64,000 nt of DNA, from NCBI RefSeq assembly GCF_001592285.1, contig NZ_BCWQ01000004.1, positions 124,001-188,000 of the forward strand, in the 5' to 3' direction. The notes below the pieces were generated by a model. That model was not told the origin of the DNA and ran no database searches. It saw only the letters and a program-made list of their open reading frames with translations. Made by a program: the position numbers and the translations under genes. The stretch is from Hydrogenophaga pseudoflava NBRC 102511 (GTDB taxonomy: Bacteria; Pseudomonadota; Gammaproteobacteria; Burkholderiales; Burkholderiaceae_C). Shown here in pieces: positions 34,582 through 42,626 of the stretch. How positions within the stretch are numbered: position 1 is the stretch's first letter; every line of letters starts with the position of its first letter.

Positions 34582-35292
34582 ATGAGCAATTCAGAACAGC
34601 TGGACGACGGTGAAGGCACCCCCGTCTCGGTCAAGATCCGCGAGCGCCTGAAGGCCGCGCGCCACCGCTTCCACTCCAACGACAACATCGCCGACTTCAT
34701 CGAACCCGGCGAGCTGGAGAAGCTGCTGGACGAGGTGACGGTCAAGATGCAGGGTGTGCTCGACGCCATGGTGATCGACACCGAGAACGACCACAACACC
34801 GGCGACACCGCGCGCCGCGTGGCCAAGATGTACCTCAAGGAGGTCTTCAACGGTCGTTACGTCAAGGGTCCGAGCGTCACCGAATTCCCCAACGCCGAGC
34901 ACCTCAACGAGCTGATGATCGTCGGCCCGATCACGGTGCGCAGCGCCTGCAGCCACCACTTCTGCCCGGTCATCGGCAAGATCTGGATCGGCGTCATGCC
35001 CAACGAACACACCAACGTGATCGGCCTCTCGAAGTACGCGCGGCTGGCCGAGTGGATCATGGGCCGTCCGCAGATCCAGGAAGAGGCCGTGGTGCAGCTG
35101 GCCGACCTGATCCAGGAGAAGACCCAGCCCGACGGCCTGGCCATCGTCATGGAGGCCAGCCACTACTGCATGGCCTGGCGCGGCGTGAAGGACATGGACA
35201 GCAAGATGATCAACTCGGTCATGCGCGGCGTGTTCCTCAAGGACCCCAACCTGCGCCGCGAATTCCTCTCCCTCATTCCCCGCAAATCCTGA
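34582..35292 (+). CDS. folE: GTP cyclohydrolase I
   Basis: A 236-residue type IA enzyme converting GTP to 7,8-dihydroneopterin triphosphate. The motifs DNDHNTGDTARRVAKM-like (ENDHNTGDTARRVAKMYL), zinc Cys/His SACSHHFCPVIGK, and IGLSKYARL are all present. ATG 34582 is chosen, with an alternative in-frame ATG at 34558 adding eight residues. It lies 10 bp before the BLUF gene on the same strand. Confidence 0.94.
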   Translation: MSNSEQLDDGEGTPVSVKIRERLKAARHRFHSNDNIADFIEPGELEKLLDEVTVKMQGVLDAMVIDTENDHNTGDTARRVAKMYLKEVFNGRYVKGPSVTEFPNAEHLNELMIVGPITVRSACSHHFCPVIGKIWIGVMPNEHTNVIGLSKYARLAEWIMGRPQIQEEAVVQLADLIQEKTQPDGLAIVMEASHYCMAWRGVKDMDSKMINSVMRGVFLKDPNLRREFLSLIPRKS

Positions 35293-35302
35293 GGAAGCCA
35301 CC

Positions 35303-35728
35303 ATGCTGGTACGCCTGCTCTACGTCAGCCGTGCGATCGACAAGGACTGCGCCAAGTCCATGGAGTCGATCCTCGAAACCTCCCGCGCCCACAACCTCCA
35401 CCACGGCATCACCGGCGTGCTGTGTTACGGCGGCGGCATCTTCCTGCAAGCCATCGAGGGCGGGCGCGACGCGGTCAACACGCTCTACAACCACATCGTG
35501 CTCGACAAGCGCCACACCGACGTGGCGCTGCTGCACTACGAGGAAATCAGCGAGCGCCGCTTCGGCGGCTGGACCATGGGCACGGTCAACCTGGCCAAGC
35601 TCAACACCTCCATCGTTCTCAAGTACTCCGAGCGGCCCGAGTTCGACCCGTACCAGGTCTCGGGCAAGGTGTCGCTGGCCTTGCTCGAAGAGCTGATGGC
35701 GACTGCCAGCATCATTGGTCGGGCCTGA
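35303..35728 (+). CDS. BLUF-domain blue-light sensor
   Basis: A 141-residue single-domain BLUF protein binding FAD. All photocycle residues are in place: Tyr7 (LLYVSRA), Asn31 (HNLHHGITG), Gln49 (GIFLQAIEG), and Trp90/Met92 (RRFGGWTMG). The C-terminal helices after residue 100 are the usual capping pair. There is no output domain, so it must act through a partner, as PixD does. It follows folE by 10 bp and is very probably in one transcript with it; a terminator follows. Confidence 0.93.
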   Translation: MLVRLLYVSRAIDKDCAKSMESILETSRAHNLHHGITGVLCYGGGIFLQAIEGGRDAVNTLYNHIVLDKRHTDVALLHYEEISERRFGGWTMGTVNLAKLNTSIVLKYSERPEFDPYQVSGKVSLALLEELMATASIIGRA

Positions 35729-35741
35729 CCCCTTCCCTCTG

Positions 35742-35783
35742 AGGCCGCAGTGCCCCGCTGACGGGCCTGCGGTCTTTCTTTTG
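35742..35783 (+). terminator. Terminator after folE-BLUF
   Basis: CCGCAG pairs with CTGCGG, with an inner GCCC/GGGC stem, and runs into TCTTTCTTTT. It ends just before the EamA gene start at 35791. Confidence 0.75.
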
Positions 35784-35790
35784 GTTTCGA

Positions 35791-36672
35791 GTGACCCCCA
35801 CCGCCTTCGCGCTCATCGTGCTTGCCGGCCTGATCCACGCGGGCTGGAACATCGTCGCCAAGAAGGCGGCGGGTGACGCGCGCTTCGCGTTCTTCACCGC
35901 CTTCATCATGATGCTGCTCTGGGCCCCGCTGGGCTGGTGGCTGGGGCGCGACGTGGTGCCCACCTGGGGTCGCACCGAGTGGGCGCTGGTGGTGGCCAGC
36001 GGCGTGTTGCACGTCTTCTATTACGTGATCCTGCTGCGCGGCTACCGCAAGGCCGACCTGACCGTGGTCTACCCGCTGGCGCGCGGCAGCGGCCCGCTGC
36101 TGTCGTCGCTGGTGGCCATCGTCTTCCTGGGCGAGCGCATCTCGGCGCTGGGCGCGGCGGGCATTGTGGGCGTGGTGCTCGGCGTGTTCCTGATCGCCGG
36201 TGGTCCGGGCCTGTGGCGCGCGGCGCACGACCCGGTGGCGCGCAAGCGGGTGCGCAAGGGCATGTTCTACGGCGTGCTGACCGGCGCCTTCATCGCCTCC
36301 TACACCCTGGTCGACGGCTATGCGGTGCGCTGGCTGCTGATGTCGCCCATCCTGGTCGACTACATGGGCAACTTCGTGCGCGTGGCCCTGCTGACGCCGG
36401 CCGTGCTGCGCGACCGCGCCACCGCCTGGGTGCTGTGGCAGCGCCAGTGGCGCTACGCCCTGGCCGTCGCTGCGGTCAGCCCCATCGCCTACGTGCTGGT
36501 GCTCTACGCCATGCAGCAGGCGCCGCTCTCGCACGTGGCGCCTGCGCGCGAGGTGTCGATGCTGTTCGCGGCGCTGATCGGCGGCCAGCTGCTGGGTGAG
36601 GGCGAACGCGGTCTGCGCATCCTGGGGGCCTGCTGCATCGCGGCGGGCGTGGCGGCGCTGGGACTCGGGTGA
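35791..36672 (+). CDS. EamA/DMT-family transporter
   Basis: A 293-residue membrane protein with ten predicted helices in two EamA repeats. Examples are FALIVLAGLIHAGWNIVAKK in the first and ISPIAYVLVLYAMQQAPLSH-like (SPIAYVLVLYAMQQAPLSHV) in the second. The substrate is unknown; relatives export amino acids and metabolites. GTG start follows the terminator by a few bases. The stop overlaps the DUF429 start. Confidence 0.85.
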   Translation: MTPTAFALIVLAGLIHAGWNIVAKKAAGDARFAFFTAFIMMLLWAPLGWWLGRDVVPTWGRTEWALVVASGVLHVFYYVILLRGYRKADLTVVYPLARGSGPLLSSLVAIVFLGERISALGAAGIVGVVLGVFLIAGGPGLWRAAHDPVARKRVRKGMFYGVLTGAFIASYTLVDGYAVRWLLMSPILVDYMGNFVRVALLTPAVLRDRATAWVLWQRQWRYALAVAAVSPIAYVLVLYAMQQAPLSHVAPAREVSMLFAALIGGQLLGEGERGLRILGACCIAAGVAALGLG

Positions 36673-37526
36673 CGGCGATGGACAGGCACCCCGTCACCCT
36701 GCTGGGCTGCGACTTCACCAGCGCGCCCTCGAAGCGCAAGCCGGTCACACTGGCCGTGGGCCGCAGCGACCGCGGGCGCGTGCTGCTGGAGCGCATCGAG
36801 ACCTTCGAGACCCTGGACGCCTGGCAGGCCCGGCTGGCCGAGTCGCCCGGCGGCGGCTGGGTCGGCGGTTTCGACCTGCCGTTCGGCCTGCCGCGCGAGC
36901 TGGTCGAAACCCTGGGCTGGCCCACCGCCTGGTGCGACTGCATGGCGCACTATGCGGCGCTCACGCGCGAACAGATCCGCGATACCTTCGCGGCCTTCTG
37001 CGATGCGCGCCCCGCCGGTGGCAAGTTCGCCCACCGCGCCACCGACGGCCCGGCCGGGTCGAGCCCGAGCATGAAGTGGGTCAACCCGCCGGTGGCCTTC
37101 ATGCTGCACGCGGGCGTGCCGCGCCTGATCGCCGCCGGTGCGAGCCTGCCCGGCCTGCACGAGGGTGACCCGCGGCGCGTGGCGCTGGAGGCCTACCCCG
37201 GCCTGCTGGCGCGCAGTGTGCTCGGCAGCACCTCGTACAAGAGCGATGACCGGGCGAAGCAGACGCCCGAGCGACTGATCGCGCGCAAGACCCTGATCCA
37301 CGCGCTGGAGCTGGGCGACGCGCCGCTGCTGCGCGGCGCCGGCCTGCGCCTCAAGCTCAGCCACGCCCAGCGCGACGCCCTGGCCGACGACGCCAGCGGC
37401 GACACCCTCGACGCAGTGCTGTGCCTGCTGCAGGCGGCCTGGGCGCTGCAGCAGCACACCTCGGGTCACCCCTGTTACGGTCTGCCACCGTTCGACCCGC
37501 TCGAAGGCTGGATCACCGGGGCCTGA
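36669..37526 (+). CDS. DUF429 (RNase H-like fold) protein
   Basis: A 285-residue protein opening LLGCDFTSAPSKRKPVTLAVG, with FDLPFGLPRELVETLGWP and EAYPGLLARSVLG blocks that define DUF429. Acidic residues in GCD and GGFD could form an RNase H-like active site, but no activity is proven. The GTG at 36669 overlaps the EamA stop; ATG at 36678 is an alternative. Confidence 0.82.
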   Translation: MTAMDRHPVTLLGCDFTSAPSKRKPVTLAVGRSDRGRVLLERIETFETLDAWQARLAESPGGGWVGGFDLPFGLPRELVETLGWPTAWCDCMAHYAALTREQIRDTFAAFCDARPAGGKFAHRATDGPAGSSPSMKWVNPPVAFMLHAGVPRLIAAGASLPGLHEGDPRRVALEAYPGLLARSVLGSTSYKSDDRAKQTPERLIARKTLIHALELGDAPLLRGAGLRLKLSHAQRDALADDASGDTLDAVLCLLQAAWALQQHTSGHPCYGLPPFDPLEGWITGA

Positions 37527-37549
37527 CATCCCGGACAATACCGGCACCC

Positions 37550-38050
37550 ATGAGCACCTCCACCCCCGCCACCCTTCCCACCGGTCTGCCTGCCGATCTG
37601 CGGTTTGCCTTCGTCGAAGCCGTCTGGCACGCCGACATCGTCCAGCAGGCGCGCGACGCCTTCCTCGCCCGCATGGCCGAAGCCGGCATCGGCCCGGAGC
37701 GCATCGACCTGTTCGATGTGCCCGGTGCGTTCGAGATTCCGCTGCACGCCCAGCGCCTGGCCCGTTCGGGCCGCTACGCCGCCGTGGTCGGCAGCGCGCT
37801 GGTGGTGGACGACGGCATCTACCGGTTCGACGCGCTGATGCAGACCGTGGTCCAGGCCATGATGAACGTGCAGCTGGACACCGGTGTGCCGACCATCCTG
37901 GCCGTACACACGCCGCACCACTTCCGCGAACACGCCGAGCATCGCAAGTACTTCCTGCGCCACTTTGCGGTCAAGGGCACCGAGGCGGCCGACGCCTGCC
38001 TGCAGACCGTGGCCGGTTTGCGGCGGCTCGATGGCTTGCTGGCGTCCTGA
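37550..38050 (+). CDS. ribH: 6,7-dimethyl-8-ribityllumazine synthase, RibH2 type
   Basis: A 166-residue lumazine synthase for the penultimate step of riboflavin synthesis. PGAFEIPLHAQRLARSG is the substrate-binding core, and the late HHFREHAEHRKYFLRHF block with several His is typical of the RibH2 form found beside RibH1 in Brucella and Burkholderiales. The rib operon is not nearby, so this is probably a second, differently regulated copy. Flavin supply may link to the BLUF sensor upstream, but only by proximity. Confidence 0.85.
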   Translation: MSTSTPATLPTGLPADLRFAFVEAVWHADIVQQARDAFLARMAEAGIGPERIDLFDVPGAFEIPLHAQRLARSGRYAAVVGSALVVDDGIYRFDALMQTVVQAMMNVQLDTGVPTILAVHTPHHFREHAEHRKYFLRHFAVKGTEAADACLQTVAGLRRLDGLLAS

Positions 38051-38061
38051 GGGGGCGTGCG

Positions 38062-38415
38062 ATGAGATCCACACGCTGGGCCGCGCTGGCCCTGGGCCTG
38101 GTGAGCAGCGGTGCTTTTGCCGCCGACATCTGCGAACCGCTGCGCGAGCACATCGAGTTCCAGATCGCCAGCACCGGTGCCACCGGCTTTGCGGTGATCG
38201 TGGTGGACGCGGACGCCGAGGTGGCGGGCAAGGTGGTCGGCACCTGCGCCCGCGGCGCGCGCAAGCTGGTCTACGTGCGGGCCAGCACGCCACCGGCGGC
38301 GGGGCGTCCGGCCCGGCCGGCCGCCACCGTGGCCTCGCGCACGGACGACGCGGACATCATCACCGAGTGCCGCGACGGCACCGTGGTGCGCGGCAACGCC
38401 AGCTGCAAGCCCTGA
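38062..38415 (+). CDS. Exported DUF1161 protein
   Basis: A 117-residue protein with a Sec signal peptide cut near residue 20 (GLVSSGAFAADI). The mature part carries CEPLREHIEFQIAS and KVVGTCARGARKLVYVR, matching the small periplasmic DUF1161 family, then a Pro/Ala-rich linker and a C-terminal ECRDGTVVRGNASC segment. Four Cys could form disulfides. Function unknown. It follows ribH by 11 bp. Confidence 0.78.
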   Translation: MRSTRWAALALGLVSSGAFAADICEPLREHIEFQIASTGATGFAVIVVDADAEVAGKVVGTCARGARKLVYVRASTPPAAGRPARPAATVASRTDDADIITECRDGTVVRGNASCKP

Positions 38416-38433
38416 GCGGCGCCCGCCGCGCGC

Positions 38434-39279
38434 TCAGCCCAGTTCCTTGAAGGATTGCAGCGCCGACAGCGGCGTGAACTGCCCGGCGCGCTTGTCCTTC
38501 ATCGCGGCGATGGACTCGCGCACGTGTGCGTTGCTCCAGATCGCGCCCTGCAGCCAGCCCATCTGGCGCAGGCTGTCCTCCACGCTGTGGTCGCGCGCGT
38601 AGGTCACGGCCTGCTTGGTGCCCCAGATGGCGATGGGCGGCTTGCTGGCAATTTCTTTCGCGCACTGCAGCGCGGCGGCCAGCATCGCCTCGGGCGTGTC
38701 GAACACGGCGTTGACCAGGCCGTATTGCTCCGCCTTGGCGGCGCCCAGGCGGCGGCCGGTGTAGGCCAGCTCCTTGACCACGGCGAAGGGTACGAGCTTG
38801 GGCAGCCGCTGCAGCGTGCCCACGTCGGCCACCATGCCGATGTTGATTTCCTGGATACAGAAGAAGGCATCCTGCGTGGCGTAGCGGATGCAGCCGGTGG
38901 TGACCATGTCCACCGCGCCGCCGATGCAGCCGCCCTGAATGGCGAAGATCACCGGGCAGCGCAGCGCCTCGATCTTCGTGAACGTGGCCTGCATGTCGGT
39001 CAGCAGGTCGAAGATGGCGGCGCGGCCTTCCGGGCTCTGGTCGTCCATCTGGATGGCACCGGCGAAGGTCTCCAGTGCCATGCCGGCACTGAAATGTTTG
39101 CCGGTGGAGCTGATGACCAGCGCGCGCGCCGTGCCCTCTCGGTGCAGCTGCGTGACGATCTCGTCCAGCTCGCGCCAGAAGGTCGGGTGCATGGTGTTCA
39201 TCGCCTCGGGGCGGCTGAGCACCAGATGGGCAATGTGCCCGTCAATCCAGTTCAGGGAAAAGCAGGTCGGTGCGCTCAT
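38434..39279 (-). CDS. Enoyl-CoA hydratase/isomerase (crotonase) family protein
   Basis: A 281-residue crotonase-fold enzyme. The oxyanion-hole strands show SSTGKHFSAGMALETFAG and VIFAIQGGCIGGAVDMVTTG. The catalytic acidic region lies around EINIGMVADVGTLQRLP, as in dienoyl-CoA isomerases of the ECH1 type. It probably acts on an unsaturated acyl-CoA. The chosen ATG at 39279 overlaps the end of dinB by 38 bp. Confidence 0.85.
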   Translation of the reverse strand: MSAPTCFSLNWIDGHIAHLVLSRPEAMNTMHPTFWRELDEIVTQLHREGTARALVISSTGKHFSAGMALETFAGAIQMDDQSPEGRAAIFDLLTDMQATFTKIEALRCPVIFAIQGGCIGGAVDMVTTGCIRYATQDAFFCIQEINIGMVADVGTLQRLPKLVPFAVVKELAYTGRRLGAAKAEQYGLVNAVFDTPEAMLAAALQCAKEIASKPPIAIWGTKQAVTYARDHSVEDSLRQMGWLQGAIWSNAHVRESIAAMKDKRAGQFTPLSALQSFKELG

Positions 39280-40525
39280 GGTCGGCTTTCGGGTGTCGGG
39301 GGGGAGGGGTCGCGCCACTGTAGTGCGCCGCCTCGGCACCTTCTGTCCCGGGTTTGACCAGCTTGCCCACGCGCACGCCCAGCAGGCGGAAGCGCCGGGA
39401 CAGGTCCACCCGCTTGAGGCACAGGCCCGCGTGCCGGCGGATGACGGCCGCATCGGCGGTGGCCACGGCTATGGTGGTGTCGCGCGTGACCTTCTCGAAG
39501 TTGTCGAAGGTGATCTTGATGCCGATGGTGCGGCCGGTGTAGCCCTTGCGCTGCAGGTCCGCGGCCACCTGCTCGCACAGCCGCGTGAGCACGGCGCCGG
39601 CTTCGGCCCGGTCGCGCACCGCGTGCAGGTCGCGGTCGAACGTGGTCTCGCGGCTCATGCTGACCGGCTCGCTCTCGGTCTCCACCGGCCGGTCGTCGCG
39701 ACCCCAGGCGGAATCGTGCAGCCAGGCGCCGTAGCTCTTGCCGAAGGTCTCGACCAGCCAGGGCTTCTCGCGCGCCGCCAGCTCGCCGATGGTGTGGATG
39801 CCGTGGCTCTGCAGCTTCGCGTCGGCCTTCGGACCGACGCCGTTGATCTTGCGGCAGGGCAGGGGCCAGATCATGGCTTCCAGGTCCTCGGGCCGCACGA
39901 TGCTGATGCCGTTGGGCTTGTTGAACTCGCTGGCCATCTTGGCCAGCAGCTTGTTGGGCGCCACGCCGATGGAGCAGGTCAGTCCCGTGGCCTGGAAGAT
40001 GGACTTCTGGATCAGCCGCGCCAGCACGCGCCCGCCCTCGCGCTGGCCGCCGGGCACGTCGGTGAAGTCGATGTAGACCTCGTCCACGCCGCGGTCCTGC
40101 ATCACGGGCGCGATCTCCAGGATGGTCTGCTTGAACAGGCGCGAGAGGCGCTTGACCTCCTCGAAGTCCACCGGCAGCAGGATGGCGTCCGGACACAGTT
40201 TGGCGGCCTTCATCAGCCCCATGGCCGAGCCGACGCCGAACTGGCGCGCCGCGTAGGTGGCGGTTGTGGCCACGCCACGGCCCACGTAGTCCTTCAGGCG
40301 CGGGAAGAAGTCCACCGGGATGCGGTCCAGCGTGGCCGGGCCCCACTCGCGTTCGGGCCAGGCCTGGCGCAGGCGTTCGAACATTTCGGCTTCGCGCCGG
40401 CGCCCGCCGCCGATGACCATGGGCAGGCCCTTGAGCTGCGGGTAGCGCAGCAGCTCGACCGACGCGTAGAACGCGTCCATGTCGAGGTGGGCGATGCGGC
40501 GGGGTCGGGGCGCGGACTCGGTCAC
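39242..40525 (-). CDS. dinB: DNA polymerase IV (Y family)
   Basis: A 427-residue translesion polymerase. Catalytic acids are visible in IAHLDMDAFYASVE and VDEVYIDFTD. The thumb helix-hairpin-helix is around KINGVGPKADAKLQ, and the little-finger domain follows. The C-terminus is extended and ends HERTDLLFPELD, close to a beta-clamp-binding LF motif. It is longer than E. coli DinB (351). Confidence 0.92.
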   Translation of the reverse strand: MTESAPRPRRIAHLDMDAFYASVELLRYPQLKGLPMVIGGGRRREAEMFERLRQAWPEREWGPATLDRIPVDFFPRLKDYVGRGVATTATYAARQFGVGSAMGLMKAAKLCPDAILLPVDFEEVKRLSRLFKQTILEIAPVMQDRGVDEVYIDFTDVPGGQREGGRVLARLIQKSIFQATGLTCSIGVAPNKLLAKMASEFNKPNGISIVRPEDLEAMIWPLPCRKINGVGPKADAKLQSHGIHTIGELAAREKPWLVETFGKSYGAWLHDSAWGRDDRPVETESEPVSMSRETTFDRDLHAVRDRAEAGAVLTRLCEQVAADLQRKGYTGRTIGIKITFDNFEKVTRDTTIAVATADAAVIRRHAGLCLKRVDLSRRFRLLGVRVGKLVKPGTEGAEAAHYSGATPPPRHPKADHERTDLLFPELD

Positions 40526-40579
40526 GGTGCCGCGAGCATAGCGCCGCAGCGCCCTGCCGAGCCCGCCCCGGAGCGGCCC

Positions 40580-41116
40580 TTATATGGCCTTGTGCACCAG
40601 GGCGCCCTTGAACAGCCAGGGCAGGCGCGGGCCCTGGGCTTCCGGCACACCGCCCTTGTCTTCGACGCTGATCGCCAGCTCGGCCACGCCCGCCAGCGCC
40701 GCCTCCTGCGCCGGCAGCTGCAGGGTCTTGAACTTGCTCTCGATCACGCCCAGCGAGCGCGGCGCCTGGCCGTCCTTCACCGCCCACAGCTGCATGCTGT
40801 CTTCGCGGCCTTCCTTGACCTCGTTCAGGCGCTGCAGCTGCAGCACACCGGCCTGCGGGTCCATGGTCACCAGCATGGCCGCAGTCCCCTGGTCGTCCAG
40901 CAGCACCGCGATGTGGCGGATCTGCGGCACATTGGCCACCTTGGCCTGCAGGTGGCCGATCTGCGCCTTGAGCTGCTCGTAGAGGCTGGCACTGGCGGCC
41001 CAGCCCAGCATCAGCGCCAGAAGCAGGACGATGGCCAGTGCGCGCCACCACGGCGAGACGCGGCGGCTGGCGGGGGTGCGGGGGGTGTCGGTCGGGACGG
41101 TGTGCGGATCGTTCAT
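40580..41116 (-). CDS. Single-helix protein with RskA-type anti-sigma C-terminal domain
   Basis: A 178-residue protein. One membrane helix (about 24-42, WRALAIVLLLALMLGWAASA) is followed by a periplasmic domain with AVLLDDQGTAAMLVTMDP, SMQLWAVKDGQAPRSLGVIE and ELAISVEDKGG, the pattern of the RskA anti-sigma-K C-terminal domain. The cytoplasmic part is only 24 residues and has no zinc-finger ASD. No ECF sigma gene is adjacent. It may be a degenerate anti-sigma factor or a sensor with another partner. Confidence 0.72.
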   Translation of the reverse strand: MNDPHTVPTDTPRTPASRRVSPWWRALAIVLLLALMLGWAASASLYEQLKAQIGHLQAKVANVPQIRHIAVLLDDQGTAAMLVTMDPQAGVLQLQRLNEVKEGREDSMQLWAVKDGQAPRSLGVIESKFKTLQLPAQEAALAGVAELAISVEDKGGVPEAQGPRLPWLFKGALVHKAI

Positions 41117-41267
41117 GCCGGAAGTATGCCCGCGAGGAGCGGGGGGCCGGGGCGCTGTCTGACACCAGCGGCGGTACACTGCGCCGCATACTGAACGCCG
41201 TCCACCGCCTGCGGCGCCGGCATCCGATGCCACAGAAGCGGAGGTCCTTTTTCACTCACGGCCAGAC

Positions 41268-42524
41268 ATGCAAGTTCTAGAAATGGCGATCTGGTCTGCC
41301 ATGGCGGGTGTCCTGGTGACCCTGACCGTGGCGGCGACGTTCGACGTGGCCACCCGCCCCAGCCTGTCGTCGGCCCGCTCGTGGCTGAGCCTGGTGCTCA
41401 CCGGTGGCGCCTGCATCCTGATGTCGGGCCTGCCGGAGGCGCTGTGGCCCTCCTGGAACGAGATCAACTGGCTGCCGCTGAAGGCCACGATCGGCCCCCT
41501 GTGCGGCGCGCTGGCGATGACCTACCTCGGGCTGTGGTCGGGCCTGCGCAGCGAAGACCTGCTGGTGCGGCGCGTGATGGGACCGGGTGCGTCGTTTCTG
41601 GTGGGCGGCACCTTCCTCCTGCTGGGCCTGGTGGTCGCCGGCCTGCCGGCCGACACCGTGCTCCTGCTGACCGGCGCGGTCAACAGCCTGGCGGTGCTGA
41701 TGGGCGTTCTGATCGCCGTGCGCAGCGTGACACTGGGCGACCAGCTCTCGCGCTGGATGGTGCTGGCCTGTCTCTGCCTGGCCCAGATGACCGCCGGGCT
41801 GTACGCCAAGGGCCTGGGCATGGACATGGGCAACGCCTACTGGACGCTCACCGCCTGTGCCACCGTCGGTTACTTCACCACCGTGGTCGTGCTGGTGCGC
41901 CAGCGCAGCCGCCACTTCCGGCACCTGCGGCGCCAGGCTGCGGGCCAGGTGCCGGCGATGGCCTCGGCCAGCCTCCCCGTCGGCGCCCATCTGGTGGCAC
42001 GGGTGGAGGATGCGCTCTGGCGCAGCCAGCGCATGGGCCGCCCCTGCCTCGTGGCCGCGGTGTCGGTGTCCAACCTGTACGCCTACCGCGAGTCGCCGGT
42101 CATGAACCCGGAAGGGGACATCCTCGTGGCGCTGTCGGCGCGCATCCGGCAACTGGTGGGGTTCCGCAACGTCGTGGGCCTGTACCACCAGCGCTGCTTC
42201 GTGCTGGCCCTCTCGGCCGTTCAGGACCCGACGCGCGCCGAGCTGGTGACCGAGCGGGTGCTGCGCGAACTGCGCATGTCGGTCAGCGTCGGTCCCGATC
42301 CGCTCTCGCTGCCGTTCCAGCCGGAAGTGGCCATCGGTGTGGTCGACGTGCCGGCCGGCACCGACGAATCCGCCGCAGTCCGCATCATCAACCTGGCCGA
42401 ACAACTGGCCCTGCATGCACACGACGAGCCCGAGCGGGTGCTGCGGCGCACCTGGGTGCTGCGGCCGCAGGCTCCGGTGGCGCTGTCGCCCTGGCTGGCC
42501 GAGACCCAGCCGGCCAGTCTCTGA
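41268..42524 (+). CDS. Seven-helix membrane protein with degenerate GGDEF-like domain
   Basis: A 418-residue protein. About seven hydrophobic segments fill residues 5-215. The soluble part (about 230-400) follows the GGDEF-domain layout: VARVEDALWRSQRMGRPCLV, VALSARIRQLVGFRN and a late INLAEQLALHAHDEPERV. Where active cyclases have RxGGDEF it reads VGLYHQRCFVLAL, so no cyclic-di-GMP synthesis is expected. It could be a c-di-GMP-independent sensor. The neighbour downstream is a BLUF-like protein. Confidence 0.72.
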   Translation: MQVLEMAIWSAMAGVLVTLTVAATFDVATRPSLSSARSWLSLVLTGGACILMSGLPEALWPSWNEINWLPLKATIGPLCGALAMTYLGLWSGLRSEDLLVRRVMGPGASFLVGGTFLLLGLVVAGLPADTVLLLTGAVNSLAVLMGVLIAVRSVTLGDQLSRWMVLACLCLAQMTAGLYAKGLGMDMGNAYWTLTACATVGYFTTVVVLVRQRSRHFRHLRRQAAGQVPAMASASLPVGAHLVARVEDALWRSQRMGRPCLVAAVSVSNLYAYRESPVMNPEGDILVALSARIRQLVGFRNVVGLYHQRCFVLALSAVQDPTRAELVTERVLRELRMSVSVGPDPLSLPFQPEVAIGVVDVPAGTDESAAVRIINLAEQLALHAHDEPERVLRRTWVLRPQAPVALSPWLAETQPASL

Positions 42525-42626
42525 ACCCGGCTGGCGCCCCTCGCCGTGGCTTCAAAACCCCTGCAGGCATGACATCCTGCACAGCCTGTGCATGCTCGTC
42601 CGGTCGTTGCAGGGGGACAATTTCGC

